Assembly: GCA_048859965.1 (NCBI GenBank) | Contig: JBLIZO010000092.1 | Location: 1 to 16,332 of the forward strand | DNA: 16,332 nt | Source: Fluviibacter sp048859965 | GTDB lineage: Bacteria; Pseudomonadota; Gammaproteobacteria; Burkholderiales; Rhodocyclaceae | Direction: 5' to 3' | Shown: in pieces, positions 1 through 7,558 of the stretch | Position numbering within the stretch: position 1 is the stretch's first letter | How the letters are laid out: each line of letters starts with the position of its first letter | Translations under genes and position numbers: made by a program | Notes under the pieces: model-generated | The model's input: only the letters and a program-made list of their open reading frames with translations | Databases searched by the model: none | Told to the model about the DNA's origin: nothing

Positions 1-51
1 AGATCGACACTCTGCACTACCCCCTTTCCCTCCACTACGCTCTTCCGATCT
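1..51 (+). other. Illumina P5/i5 adapter contamination, not genomic
   Basis: Positions 1-10 match the end of the P5 tail with one mismatch. Positions 11-18 (TCTGCACT) sit exactly where an 8-nt i5 index belongs. Positions 19-51 align without gaps over all 33 nt of the standard Illumina read-1 primer with about four mismatches, and the last 12 bases (CTCTTCCGATCT) are exact. True genomic sequence starts at 52. The mismatches look like low-quality base calls at a read end carried into the contig. Anything translated across this stretch is artificial. Confidence 0.95.
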
Positions 52-1512
52 CGCCTGAAGCAGCACAGCCGGAGCGGCGGCAGGGCCGGATACGGCAGCC
101 ATCCTTTTTTTACGCAGGTTGTCGACCAGCTCACGGTTCTGCTCGGCCACCACATAGGGGATGCCGCGCGCGGTGAGTGCGTTGGCAATCCGCTGGCCGA
201 CCCGACCATAGCCCACCAGCACAACATGTCCCGCCAGATATTTGCGATCGGTACTGGTCGGAAGCTCGGCATAAGGATCCGTCCGCTGCTCCAGGCGACG
301 CGCCAGGCTGGAGCGTTTGAGCGCCCACTGGCGTACCGGTGCTATCGCGCCGAATAATAACGGGTTAAGCGCAATCGAAAAAATCGCGCCGGCCAGGACC
401 AGGCTCATCCCTTCCTGGGGCAACAGGCCCAACGACAACCCCAGGCCAGCCAGAATGAATGAAAACTCACCAATCTGCGCCAGGCTGACGGAAACAGTCA
501 ACGCCGTATTGAGGGGGTACCGGAAAAGCAACACAATGCTCAGCGCGGCCAGCGCTTTACCGAGCATGATGATCGCCACCACTGCCAGCACTTTGAGCGG
601 TTCGGTCACAAGAATGCCCGGCTCGAACAACATGCCTACCGATACGAAAAAGAGCACCGAAAAAGCGTCGCGCAGCGGTAGAGATTCCTCGGCTGCACGG
701 TGGCTGAACTCCGATTCGCGCATCACCATGCCGGCGAAAAATGCGCCGAGGGCGAACGAGACATTGAATAATATGGCTGCACCGTAAGCGATACCGATTG
801 CCGCAGCGACGACCGAGAGCGTGAAGAGTTCCCGAGAACCGGTGCGTGAAATGTGCCACAACAACCAGGGCAATAGGCGACGACCAGCGATCAGCATGAT
901 CGCGATGAAGGCGGTGACCTGTAGCAAGGTCTGGCCGACCATCATCCATAGCGGCTGCACGCTGCTCTCTGCCGTCACTGCCCCACCGAGGAGACCGGCA
1001 AGCGGCGTCAGGAGGACCAATACAAATACCGTAGCCAGATCTTCAACAACCAGCCAGCCAACCGCGATCCTGCCATTCATGCTGTCCAGTACGCCGCGTG
1101 ATTCAAGCGCTTTGAGCAACACAACCGTACTCGCACACGACAGTGATAATCCAAAAACGAGGCCTTCGCCCCATGACCAATCCCAGTACAGGGCCACAGC
1201 CATACCGAGTAATGTGGCAATACCCATCTGCACCACCGCACCAGGCAATGCGATGCGTTTCACCGCAAACAGATCCTTGAGCGAAAAATGCAAGCCTACC
1301 CCGAACATCAGCAGCATGACGCCGATTTCGGACAGTTGAGAGGCGAGATGCACATCGGCGACAAACCCTGGCGTTCCCGGCCCGATAACGATGCCGGCGA
1401 TCAGATAGCCGACGAGTGCAGGCACCTTGATACGCTCGGCGATGAAGCCAAATATGAGCGCCACGCCAAAGGCAGCCGCCAAGGTAGAAATCAGAGGTAT
1501 GCTGTGTTCCAT
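52..1512 (-). CDS. ybaL: YbaL/Kef-type CPA2 cation:proton antiporter, 3'-truncated by contig end
   Basis: Inner-membrane monovalent cation (probably K+)/H+ antiporter. The reading frame is open for exactly 487 codons from ATG 1512 to base 52, where adapter begins. E. coli YbaL is about 558 residues, so roughly 70 C-terminal residues are missing. The N-terminus (MEHSIPLISTLAAAFG, then GYLIAGIVIGP at 35-45 and GVMLLMFGVGLHFSLKD at 64-80) is very YbaL-like. The CPA2 core shows GWLVVEDLA (152-160, with the transport-type Asp158) and RDAFSVLFFVSVGM (281-294). A cytoplasmic RCK/TrkA-N Rossmann domain starts near 428 with GYGRVG (434-439). The last about 20 residues (KKRMAAVSGPAAAPAVLL) lack the acidic residue usual after VxG and may contain read errors. 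It lies 46 bp downstream of gdhA on the same strand. The family is certain; the ion is inferred. Confidence 0.9.
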
Positions 1513-1558
1513 AAGGCCACCATTCTAATACCCCCGCCCGTCGCGCGACCGCGTTTGA

Positions 1559-2905
1559 TCAGGTGACGCCTTGTGCCAACATGGCATCGGCGACTTTGAC
1601 GAAACCGGCAATATTGGCGCCCTTCACGTAGTTGATTCGGTCGCCAGGCTGATCGCCGTACTGAACGCAGGTGGCATGAATATCTTTCATAATACTGAGC
1701 AGGCGGGCATCGACCTCCTCGCGCGACCAGGAGAGGCGCATGGCGTTCTGGCTCATCTCCAGCCCGGAAGTTGCCACACCACCGGCATTGCTGGCTTTAC
1801 CGGGCGCATACAGCACGCCGGCCTGTTCAAAGACATGCACCGCACCTGCCGTTGACGGCATGTTGGCGCCTTCCGCAACACAGAGAACGCCATGATTGAC
1901 CAATGTCGCTGCATCCTTGTCATCCAGTTCATTCTGGGTCGCGCAGGGCAAGGCAACATCCACCGGAATCTGCCAGGGCCGGGCGCCAGGCAGAAACTGC
2001 GTGCCGACAACGCGCCGGGCGTAATCTTCGACACGCCCATAGCGCTGGTTTTTGACTGCCATAAGTTCAGCCAGTTTCTCCGGCGTGAAACCGGCCTCAT
2101 CGACAACGGTACCGCCCGAATCCGACACGGTGACGACCCGGGCGCCGAGCTGCATGGCTTTTTCAACAGCATACTGGGCCACATTACCCGAACCAGACAC
2201 CGAAACGCGCATACCGTCAAAAGAACGGCCGACCCGCTGCAGCATCTCAGCGGCGAAGTAGACCGTTCCATAACCGGTAGCCTCCGGACGCACCAGGGAA
2301 CCACCGAAAGACAAGCCCTTGCCGGTAAACACGCAATCAGCCCGATTGGAGAGTTTCTTCATCATGCCGGCCATAAAACCGACTTCGCGACCGCCGACGC
2401 CGATATCGCCCGCCGGCACGTCGGTATCGGCACCGATGTGGCGGAACAGTTCGCTGACAAAGGCCTGGCAAAAGCGCATCACCTCGCCGGGGCTGCGACC
2501 CTTGGGGTCAAAATCGGCGCCGCCCTTGCCGCCCCCCAACGGCAGGGTGGTCAATGCATTCTTGAAGGTCTGCTCGAAAGCCAGAAATTTCAGAATCGAC
2601 AGATTGACCGAAGGGTGAAAACGAATACCGCCCTTATAGGGGCCAATCGCCGACGAGTGCTGAATACGGTAGCCGCGATTGACCTGCACCTTACCGTGAT
2701 CATCTACCCATGACACACGAAACATCACGACGCGCTCCGGTTCCACCAGGCGGTCGAGCAGGCCGTGCTCGGCATACTCCGGATGCCGCGCGATATATGG
2801 CCACAGGCTTTCGACGACTTCGCTCACTGCTTGCAGAAATTCAGGCTGTCCGGGGTCTCGGCTGGCGACCTGCCCGATAAACTCATCCACATTTTTGTAA
2901 CGCAT
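1559..2905 (-). CDS. gdhA: NADP-type glutamate dehydrogenase (EC 1.4.1.4)
   Basis: Cytoplasmic enzyme that makes L-glutamate from 2-oxoglutarate and ammonium with NADPH. The 448 residues match the 447 of E. coli GdhA. Visible motifs: PYKGGIRF (89-96), the substrate-binding loop PLGGGKGG (122-129, active-site Lys127), DVPAGDIG (162-169, catalytic Asp167), and the coenzyme-domain glycine motif GSGNVA (238-243). NADP preference is inferred from overall resemblance to the hexameric E. coli enzyme. The frame is also open to a GTG at 2911, but AAGGG lies 5-6 nt before ATG 2905 and directly touches the GTG, so ATG 2905 is the better start. It sits 49 bp downstream of nhaR and 46 bp upstream of the antiporter gene, all on one strand, so co-transcription is likely. 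Glutamate is the usual counter-ion of K+, which fits its antiporter neighbour. Confidence 0.95.
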   Translation of the reverse strand: MRYKNVDEFIGQVASRDPGQPEFLQAVSEVVESLWPYIARHPEYAEHGLLDRLVEPERVVMFRVSWVDDHGKVQVNRGYRIQHSSAIGPYKGGIRFHPSVNLSILKFLAFEQTFKNALTTLPLGGGKGGADFDPKGRSPGEVMRFCQAFVSELFRHIGADTDVPAGDIGVGGREVGFMAGMMKKLSNRADCVFTGKGLSFGGSLVRPEATGYGTVYFAAEMLQRVGRSFDGMRVSVSGSGNVAQYAVEKAMQLGARVVTVSDSGGTVVDEAGFTPEKLAELMAVKNQRYGRVEDYARRVVGTQFLPGARPWQIPVDVALPCATQNELDDKDAATLVNHGVLCVAEGANMPSTAGAVHVFEQAGVLYAPGKASNAGGVATSGLEMSQNAMRLSWSREEVDARLLSIMKDIHATCVQYGDQPGDRINYVKGANIAGFVKVADAMLAQGVT

Positions 2906-2954
2906 TCTCACCCTTTCTCGCGAAACGTCCGCCTCAGGAAGTCATTATGTCAGT

Positions 2955-3845
2955 TTATAAAGTCTGCGCATCCAGTAATTTAAGCGCGTCATGCGCCGCA
3001 TGTCGGCGCACGGTAATCGCCGTGTACTGCAATGTCACACCATCGACCGCCCCAAGCAGCTCAATGTTGCCCCGCGCCTGATGCTCGGCCAGCAACGCGG
3101 TCGGTAACGGGAAGGCGCCAACGCCCTCCCAGCCGAAAGCCGTCATAAGTGCCGCGTCATCAAACTCACCCGCTACCTTGATCTGCAGATGCTGTCGATC
3201 AAACCAGGCATCCAGTCGTCCGCGCAGCAGCGACTCCTTACCGGGCAGCAGCAGCGGCAATTCCTGCAGACATTGCGGAAACGGCGCACGCACACCAACC
3301 AAAACCTGTCGGTGCGCCACAAAGACCAACCCCGACTCCAATAACTTACGACAAGACACCCGTATCGGGTTTCCTGCGGGTACGGGCGTATCGGAAATGA
3401 TCACATCAAGCCGACGCAGCGATAACTCGGTCAACAACTGCTCCAGCGTCGCCTCCTGGCAACGCAGCCGGAAATCCGCCGACCCGGTTAACACCGGCTT
3501 CAGCAGACGAAACACCATGGCCTTATTGAGCGTATTGGTCACACCGACACGGAAATCGCGGCTGGCGCTATCAGAGACGTTACGCAACACCTGGGCCATT
3601 TCCGACCCCAATGCAAAAATCTCTTCCGCGTACTCCAGCGCCATACGTCCGGCATCGGTGAGTGCCAGGCTGCGCCCCGAGCGCTTGAACAGGGTGGCGC
3701 CCAGGCGATCTTCCAGAATTTTGATCTGGCCGCTCAAGGTTTGCGGCGACACATGAATCGCTTCACCCGCGCGTGCCACACCACCCAGCGTGGCGACTTT
3801 CCAGAAATAGTACAAATGCTTCAGGTTGATCGGACGTTCCGTCAT
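2955..3845 (-). CDS. nhaR: LysR-family transcriptional regulator, NhaR type
   Basis: DNA-binding regulator of 296 residues, close to E. coli NhaR (about 301). The N-terminal winged helix-turn-helix carries the NhaR signature: NLKHLYYFWKVA at 7-18, then SPQTLSGQIKILEDRLG (33-49) and LFKRSGR (52-58). The C-terminal effector-binding domain shows the NhaR-like segments LDVIISDTPVP and GEFDDAALMTAFG. In E. coli NhaR activates nhaA in response to Na+ and also activates pgaABCD, an exopolysaccharide operon. No nhaA is present here. Instead the gene heads a same-strand run with gdhA and the antiporter, and it is divergent from the c-di-GMP operon, the classic layout for a LysR regulator and its target. 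A 7-bp dyad lies 11-36 bp upstream of the start. The Shine-Dalgarno is weak (GAGAAAA). Family call is firm; targets are inferred. Confidence 0.9.
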   Translation of the reverse strand: MTERPINLKHLYYFWKVATLGGVARAGEAIHVSPQTLSGQIKILEDRLGATLFKRSGRSLALTDAGRMALEYAEEIFALGSEMAQVLRNVSDSASRDFRVGVTNTLNKAMVFRLLKPVLTGSADFRLRCQEATLEQLLTELSLRRLDVIISDTPVPAGNPIRVSCRKLLESGLVFVAHRQVLVGVRAPFPQCLQELPLLLPGKESLLRGRLDAWFDRQHLQIKVAGEFDDAALMTAFGWEGVGAFPLPTALLAEHQARGNIELLGAVDGVTLQYTAITVRRHAAHDALKLLDAQTL

Positions 3846-3855
3846 ATCGGTTTTC

Positions 3856-3881
3856 TCGTATTATTTGTTCCAAAAATACGA
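3856..3881. promoter_or_regulatory. Inverted repeat, candidate NhaR/LysR operator
   Basis: Perfect 7-bp arms TCGTATT (3856-3862) and AATACGA (3875-3881) flank a 12-bp AT-rich spacer. The site lies between nhaR and the divergent plus-strand transcription unit. LysR-type regulators usually bind imperfect dyads that contain a T-N11-A core in such divergent promoters; T3862 and A3874 give that spacing. On the minus strand it overlaps the predicted -10 and start site of nhaR (autorepression possible). On the plus strand it lies just upstream of a TATATT -10 box (activation possible). Binding by NhaR is inferred. Confidence 0.45.
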
Positions 3882-3900
3882 CTTTTATTTAAATTTGCAA
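3872..3900 (-). promoter_or_regulatory. Possible nhaR promoter
   Basis: On the minus strand TTGCAA (3900-3895) serves as a -35 and TATTTT, 16 nt further on (3878-3873), as a -10. Both match sigma-70 consensus 4 of 6. The start would fall around 3866, giving a leader of about 20 nt before ATG 3845. The -10 box lies within the 3856-3881 dyad. This is a consensus match only; the region is AT-rich, so chance hits are likely. Confidence 0.3.
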
Positions 3901-3904
3901 AGCC

Positions 3905-3910
3905 TATATT
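3905..3910 (+). promoter_or_regulatory. Possible -10 box for the plus-strand leader RNA
   Basis: TATATT matches the sigma-70 -10 consensus 5 of 6. No good -35 stands 16-18 nt upstream (TTTTAT or CTTTTA), as expected for an activator-dependent promoter, and the 3856-3881 dyad sits just above. A start near 3917 would fall immediately before the first long hairpin of the leader. Confidence 0.35.
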
Positions 3911-3916
3911 GTCATC

Positions 3917-4044
3917 AAGGGCGCGACATCTTCCAGAGACACCCCAACCCCGGTAGCAGTACCCGTCGCGCCCGAGTCTCCCGCCTCGGGACATCGATTC
4001 CAAGATGTTCCTTGACTGCCCGGCAATCCGGGCAGTTATTTTTT
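3917..4044 (+). ncRNA. Structured leader or small RNA ending in an intrinsic terminator
   Basis: This stretch contains several strong and mutually exclusive pairings. GGGCGCGAC (3919-3927) pairs perfectly with GTCGCGCCC (3965-3973), enclosing 37 nt that include a GGTA/TACC mini-hairpin (3953-3963). CCCGAG (3971-3976) pairs with CTCGGG (3985-3990) and competes for the same CCC. ACATCTT (3926-3932) can pair with AAGATGT (4002-4008), which competes with a local ACATC/GATGT hairpin (3991-3995/4004-4008). It ends in the terminator at 4015-4044. Two readings are possible: a riboswitch or attenuator controlling the downstream c-di-GMP operon, or an independent RNA of about 125 nt. I could not match it to a known RNA family, including the c-di-GMP GEMM riboswitches. 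No convincing coding frame is seen. Confidence 0.45.
4015..4044 (+). terminator. Rho-independent terminator upstream of the c-di-GMP operon
   Basis: A perfect 9-bp GC-rich stem, ACTGCCCGG (4015-4023) and CCGGGCAGT (4028-4036), closes a CAAT tetraloop and runs straight into TATTTTTT (4037-4044). The T-tract exists only on the plus strand, so it ends plus-strand transcripts. It lies about 80 bp before the first gene of the operon, so it terminates either a small RNA or an attenuated leader. Confidence 0.85.
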
Positions 4045-4058
4045 CAACGCCCCCGGCT

Positions 4059-4087
4059 TTGTCGGCCACTGCCTGTCGCTGTAGACT
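4059..4087 (+). promoter_or_regulatory. Possible promoter of the c-di-GMP operon, downstream of the terminator
   Basis: TTGTCG (4059-4064) and TAGACT (4082-4087) are each 4 of 6 matches to sigma-70 boxes, separated by an ideal 17 bp. The start would be near 4094, about 30 nt before the first ATG. If real, the upstream terminated RNA is a separate transcript and not a leader. This is a consensus match only. Confidence 0.35.
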
Positions 4088-4124
4088 GATTACGTGTTTT
4101 CCGTCATTCCCCAGCAGGCTGAAT

Positions 4125-5300
4125 ATGATGCAGAAACTTCTTGTTCTGGTGATGCTGTGTCTGACCACACTGAGCGCTCACTGTGCCGACCCGGTTTACA
4201 TCGGCTTCGATGGTAACTACGGTCAGAAGTCCGATACCTCGTCCAAGGCCATTGAACTCGGTGCCCGTATCGCCATCGACGAAATCAACAAGCGCGGCGG
4301 CGTATTGAACGGCCGACCGCTGGTGCTGGTGACCAGAGACAACCAGGGACTGACGATGCGCGGCCGCGACAACTACGTGGCGCTGGCCGGTCAAAAAGAC
4401 ATGGTCGCCGTGCTGGGCGGCAAACACAGCCCGGTTATCGTCGAAACCATTCCCGATACCCAACAGATGAAGGTGCCCTATATCAGCGTCTGGGGCTCCG
4501 CCAATCAGATTACCGATACCATCCCGCGTGACAGCTATATGTTCCGTCTGTCGCTCAAGGATGAATGGGGTGTCGCTGCATTGCTGTCGCAAGCCGTCAA
4601 ACTCAGTAGTAATCATAAAGTCTGCGTGTTGCTCCCCAATACGCTCTGGGGGCGCTCCGGCGAACGCGTACTGCGCGAAAAAGCCAATTCGCTGCAAGCG
4701 ACACTGGCATCGGTAAACTGGTACAACTGGGGTGACAAGTCGTTTATCCGTCAACTGGACGCCTGTGCCGCCAGCGGTGCCACATCCATGCTGCTGATTG
4801 CCAACGAAACGGAGGGCGCCCTGATTATCAATGAACTGGCCGCGCGCCCGAAAGCCGAACACCTGCCCGTCGTAGCGCACTGGGGCATTACCGGCGGTGC
4901 CTTTGCCGCAATGACCGGTGACGCCTTGAACGATATTGATCTACGCGTCATCCAGACTTTCAGTTTTGTTAACAATCGCCGCCCCAAGGCTGAAGCGCTG
5001 GCGACCAAGGCGATGGCAGCTCAGGGCGTACAGACGCCGGATGCCATCGCCAGCCCGGTCGGCGTTGCGCAAGCGTATGACGCGGTTTACCTGCTGGCCA
5101 GCGCCGTCAATACGGCGCACTCCACCCAGGGTACCGCCATACGGGACGCACTGGAGCAACTACCGTCTTACGAGGGTGTGATCAAACGCTATGCGCCGGC
5201 ATTCACGCGTACCCGGCACGACGCGTTGGACAGCCGTCAGGTGTTATTTGTCCGGATGAAAGCTGATGGCTATATCACACCGATCCGTCAGGTGCCATGA
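4125..5300 (+). CDS. Orphan periplasmic binding protein, LivK/branched-chain-amino-acid type (Peripla_BP_6)
   Basis: 391-residue type I periplasmic binding protein. The signal peptide MMQKLLVLVMLCLTTLSAHCA is followed by the first strand PVYIGFDGNYG and the family segments ELGARIAIDEINKRGGVLNGR (about 45-64) and VLGGKHSPVIVETIP (96-110). The frame is open back to an ATG at 4005, but that would put the terminator inside the gene and bury the signal peptide, so the start is ATG 4125 (or 4128), with AGG 7-10 nt upstream. No permease or ATPase gene is nearby. Its stop overlaps the start of a membrane GGDEF-EAL gene (ATGA, 4 nt), so translational coupling is likely. The known parallel is V. cholerae NspS, a periplasmic binding protein that controls the GGDEF-EAL protein MbaA. 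I infer a ligand-sensing role, with an amino acid or other small molecule as ligand; uptake through a distant ABC transporter remains possible. Confidence 0.85.
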   Translation: MMQKLLVLVMLCLTTLSAHCADPVYIGFDGNYGQKSDTSSKAIELGARIAIDEINKRGGVLNGRPLVLVTRDNQGLTMRGRDNYVALAGQKDMVAVLGGKHSPVIVETIPDTQQMKVPYISVWGSANQITDTIPRDSYMFRLSLKDEWGVAALLSQAVKLSSNHKVCVLLPNTLWGRSGERVLREKANSLQATLASVNWYNWGDKSFIRQLDACAASGATSMLLIANETEGALIINELAARPKAEHLPVVAHWGITGGAFAAMTGDALNDIDLRVIQTFSFVNNRRPKAEALATKAMAAQGVQTPDAIASPVGVAQAYDAVYLLASAVNTAHSTQGTAIRDALEQLPSYEGVIKRYAPAFTRTRHDALDSRQVLFVRMKADGYITPIRQVP

Positions 5301-7558
5301 TGGGCGGTTCGCTACGCACTCAGATTCAAAAGAGTTTCAGCCGGATCGTCACGCGCTATGCGCTGCTGACGACGAGCACGTTACTGCTCATCACCAGCGC
5401 TTTTGTGCTGTATACCACCCAGCGCAATCTGGTCGCGCAAAGCGATCTGGTGCGTGCGCAACTCAAAGCCGGCATTTCTGCAACATTGACTCAAGCCGAC
5501 ACCCTGGTTCACTCACCGATCCTGTGGACCGGGCTGATGGACAGCTTCAGCCACGAAACCGTCCTCAAACCGCTTTTCCGGCAACTGAACCGCATGGACG
5601 GCATCAACTTCGTCTTGCTCGACTATCAGGGCCGGGTATCGATTGGTGCGCCCGATGTGGACAGCCAGACAGTCAGCCGGGTTCGCGTCGCCATACCGGA
5701 TCTGTCGCCACAACGTCTGTCAGTACAGCTTCTGCGCACTGAGAAAGCGGATGACCGGCTACTGCTCCTCATGCCAGTCATGTCACCACTGAGCGATGAT
5801 GCGATCGGCTATCTGCTGACGGAATTTTCTGTCACGACCGCTGTTCAAGCCGTCGGTGCTGATCGGCCCCTGGAGTTTGCATTCAATCTGGCGCCTGATT
5901 TTCCGATGCGGCCCTGGTGGATGCTGCAGAAGCAATTCCAGGACACCATTGATCTCGCAGGGCTCAGCTTCAGCTACGACACACGCTACGCCATCAGCCT
6001 GTTGCCTGATTTGTCGGCGCTGGGCGGTCTGCTGGTCCTGATTGTGCTGCTGGCTTTATTCTTTGTGAGCAAAACCCAACTCTGGCTGCGCGGCTTCGCC
6101 ACGCATCTGACCCAGCAGCTCGATCAGCTGGTGATCTTCGCACGCGATATTTTTGCCGGGCGACCCATGGCATTTCCCGCCGATACAAAACGCAGCGACG
6201 AAATCGAGACCGTAGTCAGAACGCTGGAATCATTGCTGGCCGACCAGGCCCTCGCGCAGAATCAGCTGCGTAAGATGGCCTATGAGGATGCCCTGACGGG
6301 GCTACCGATTTACGCCCAGTTTCTGCAACATCTGGAACAGCGTCTGAACGAACCGGCCGCACATGGTCGCCTGTCGATGCTGATCGTACTCGATATCAAC
6401 AAGCTCAAGCATCTCAATGACATCCACGGCTACGATACGGGCGATCGTATTCTTCAGGAAACCGCAGCCATGTTGGCAGCCGCCTTACCGGAAACGCGCC
6501 TGCTGTCGCGACGCTCCGGTGATGAGTTCGTTGCCTGGGCCGAATTGGACGAACACCAACTCCAGGAGCTCACGGCCGCCGTTTCCCGCTTTGAGGTCCG
6601 CGATCATGCGACCCGCATTCCCGTATCGCTGACCATGGGCGTGGCGCGTTATCCGCACGATGCCGCCAACCTGAACGACCTGATCTTCTGCGCGGAATAC
6701 GCACATCGTGAAGCCAAGCGCCGCGCTCGCCAATCTTTTGTCGTCTTCGACCACCAGCTTGGTGCGCGTTTAGCGCGCAGTCGGCAGATCGAGGAACGTA
6801 TTTCACGTGCGTTGCAGCGTTGCGACATCAAACCGTTCTATCAGCCAGAAGTGCATATGGTCACAGGTCAGATCACCGGCTTTGAAGCGCTTGCACGCTG
6901 GCATGACCCTGAGCTGGGCTGGATTGCGCCCGACGAGTTCGTGCCGGTTATCGAACATTTACGGCTATCGAGCGATCTGACCCAATGTATTCTCACCGGC
7001 ATTCTTTACGACGCCGGGCAAATTCGTCAGCGCTTCCCCGGCTGCAAAATCGCGTTCAATGCCGCACCGAACGATTTTCATGGAAACCAACTGCTCGATA
7101 CCATCGAGTCGTACGCTGCCCGCCAACCCCACGGCCTGGCCGGCCTTGAGCTGGAACTCACCGAGCAGGACATCGTCGACCTGGACGTGGATATGGTCGC
7201 CCAACTTAATCGCCTGATTGACGCGGGAATCCGGGTGGCGATTGACGATTTCGGCACACGTTATTCTTCGCTGTCCCGACTCACGACCCTGCCACTTCAC
7301 CGGCTCAAGATTGACGCCGCCTTTGTCGCCAACATCGCGCACGAAAAAGGTGAGGAAATCGTGCACCTGATTATCAGCCTGGCCAGGACGCTGGAACTCG
7401 ACATCACGGCGGAAGGCGTCGAAACTTTCTATCAGCGTGACCGGCTCATTGAACTGGGCTGCCTACACGCCCAGGGCTGGCTTTATCACAAGGCGTTGCC
7501 ACTGGCAGAACTGCTACAGCTGGCGCCGACCCTGGCGCCACGGATACCCGTGCCATGA
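5297..7558 (+). CDS. Membrane-bound GGDEF-EAL c-di-GMP enzyme with periplasmic sensor and HAMP-like linker
   Basis: 753 residues. Transmembrane helix near 21-40, periplasmic sensor region about 42-240 (Cache-like in size, not assigned), second helix 242-258, HAMP-like linker about 259-315, GGDEF domain about 325-485 and EAL domain about 495-745. The GGDEF signature is SGDEF (407-411) with LDINKLKHLND (365-375) intact; SGDEF variants can be active. The inhibitory RxxD site is absent (PETR at 398-401). The EAL domain keeps FEALARW (529-535), LELELTEQ (617-624), IDDFGTRYSSL (649-659), KID (671-673), AEGVET (705-710) and AQGWLY (725-730), so phosphodiesterase activity is likely and synthesis is possible. 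The gene overlaps the upstream binding-protein gene by 4 nt and the next one by 4 nt. I infer that the binding protein docks on the periplasmic domain and sets the balance of the two activities. Start could also be Met2 (5300). Confidence 0.92.
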   Translation: MMGGSLRTQIQKSFSRIVTRYALLTTSTLLLITSAFVLYTTQRNLVAQSDLVRAQLKAGISATLTQADTLVHSPILWTGLMDSFSHETVLKPLFRQLNRMDGINFVLLDYQGRVSIGAPDVDSQTVSRVRVAIPDLSPQRLSVQLLRTEKADDRLLLLMPVMSPLSDDAIGYLLTEFSVTTAVQAVGADRPLEFAFNLAPDFPMRPWWMLQKQFQDTIDLAGLSFSYDTRYAISLLPDLSALGGLLVLIVLLALFFVSKTQLWLRGFATHLTQQLDQLVIFARDIFAGRPMAFPADTKRSDEIETVVRTLESLLADQALAQNQLRKMAYEDALTGLPIYAQFLQHLEQRLNEPAAHGRLSMLIVLDINKLKHLNDIHGYDTGDRILQETAAMLAAALPETRLLSRRSGDEFVAWAELDEHQLQELTAAVSRFEVRDHATRIPVSLTMGVARYPHDAANLNDLIFCAEYAHREAKRRARQSFVVFDHQLGARLARSRQIEERISRALQRCDIKPFYQPEVHMVTGQITGFEALARWHDPELGWIAPDEFVPVIEHLRLSSDLTQCILTGILYDAGQIRQRFPGCKIAFNAAPNDFHGNQLLDTIESYAARQPHGLAGLELELTEQDIVDLDVDMVAQLNRLIDAGIRVAIDDFGTRYSSLSRLTTLPLHRLKIDAAFVANIAHEKGEEIVHLIISLARTLELDITAEGVETFYQRDRLIELGCLHAQGWLYHKALPLAELLQLAPTLAPRIPVP

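Noticed and set aside
317..1339. Plus-strand open frames opposite the antiporter gene
   Set aside because: Both are antisense to a continuous 487-codon frame with clear membrane and RCK motifs.
1540..1549. 10-bp palindrome GTCGCGCGAC between gdhA and the antiporter gene, as a terminator
   Set aside because: No loop and no T-tract on either side in the direction of transcription.
1892..2713. 273-codon plus-strand open frame opposite gdhA
   Set aside because: Antisense shadow of a conserved gene with no recognisable domain.
3917..4044. c-di-GMP riboswitch (GEMM class) in the leader
   Set aside because: The conserved GEMM sequence elements were not found; only the general riboswitch-like layout remains.
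4005..4124. N-terminal extension of the LivK-like protein from ATG 4005
   Set aside because: It would run through the terminator hairpin and place 40 residues before a clear signal peptide.
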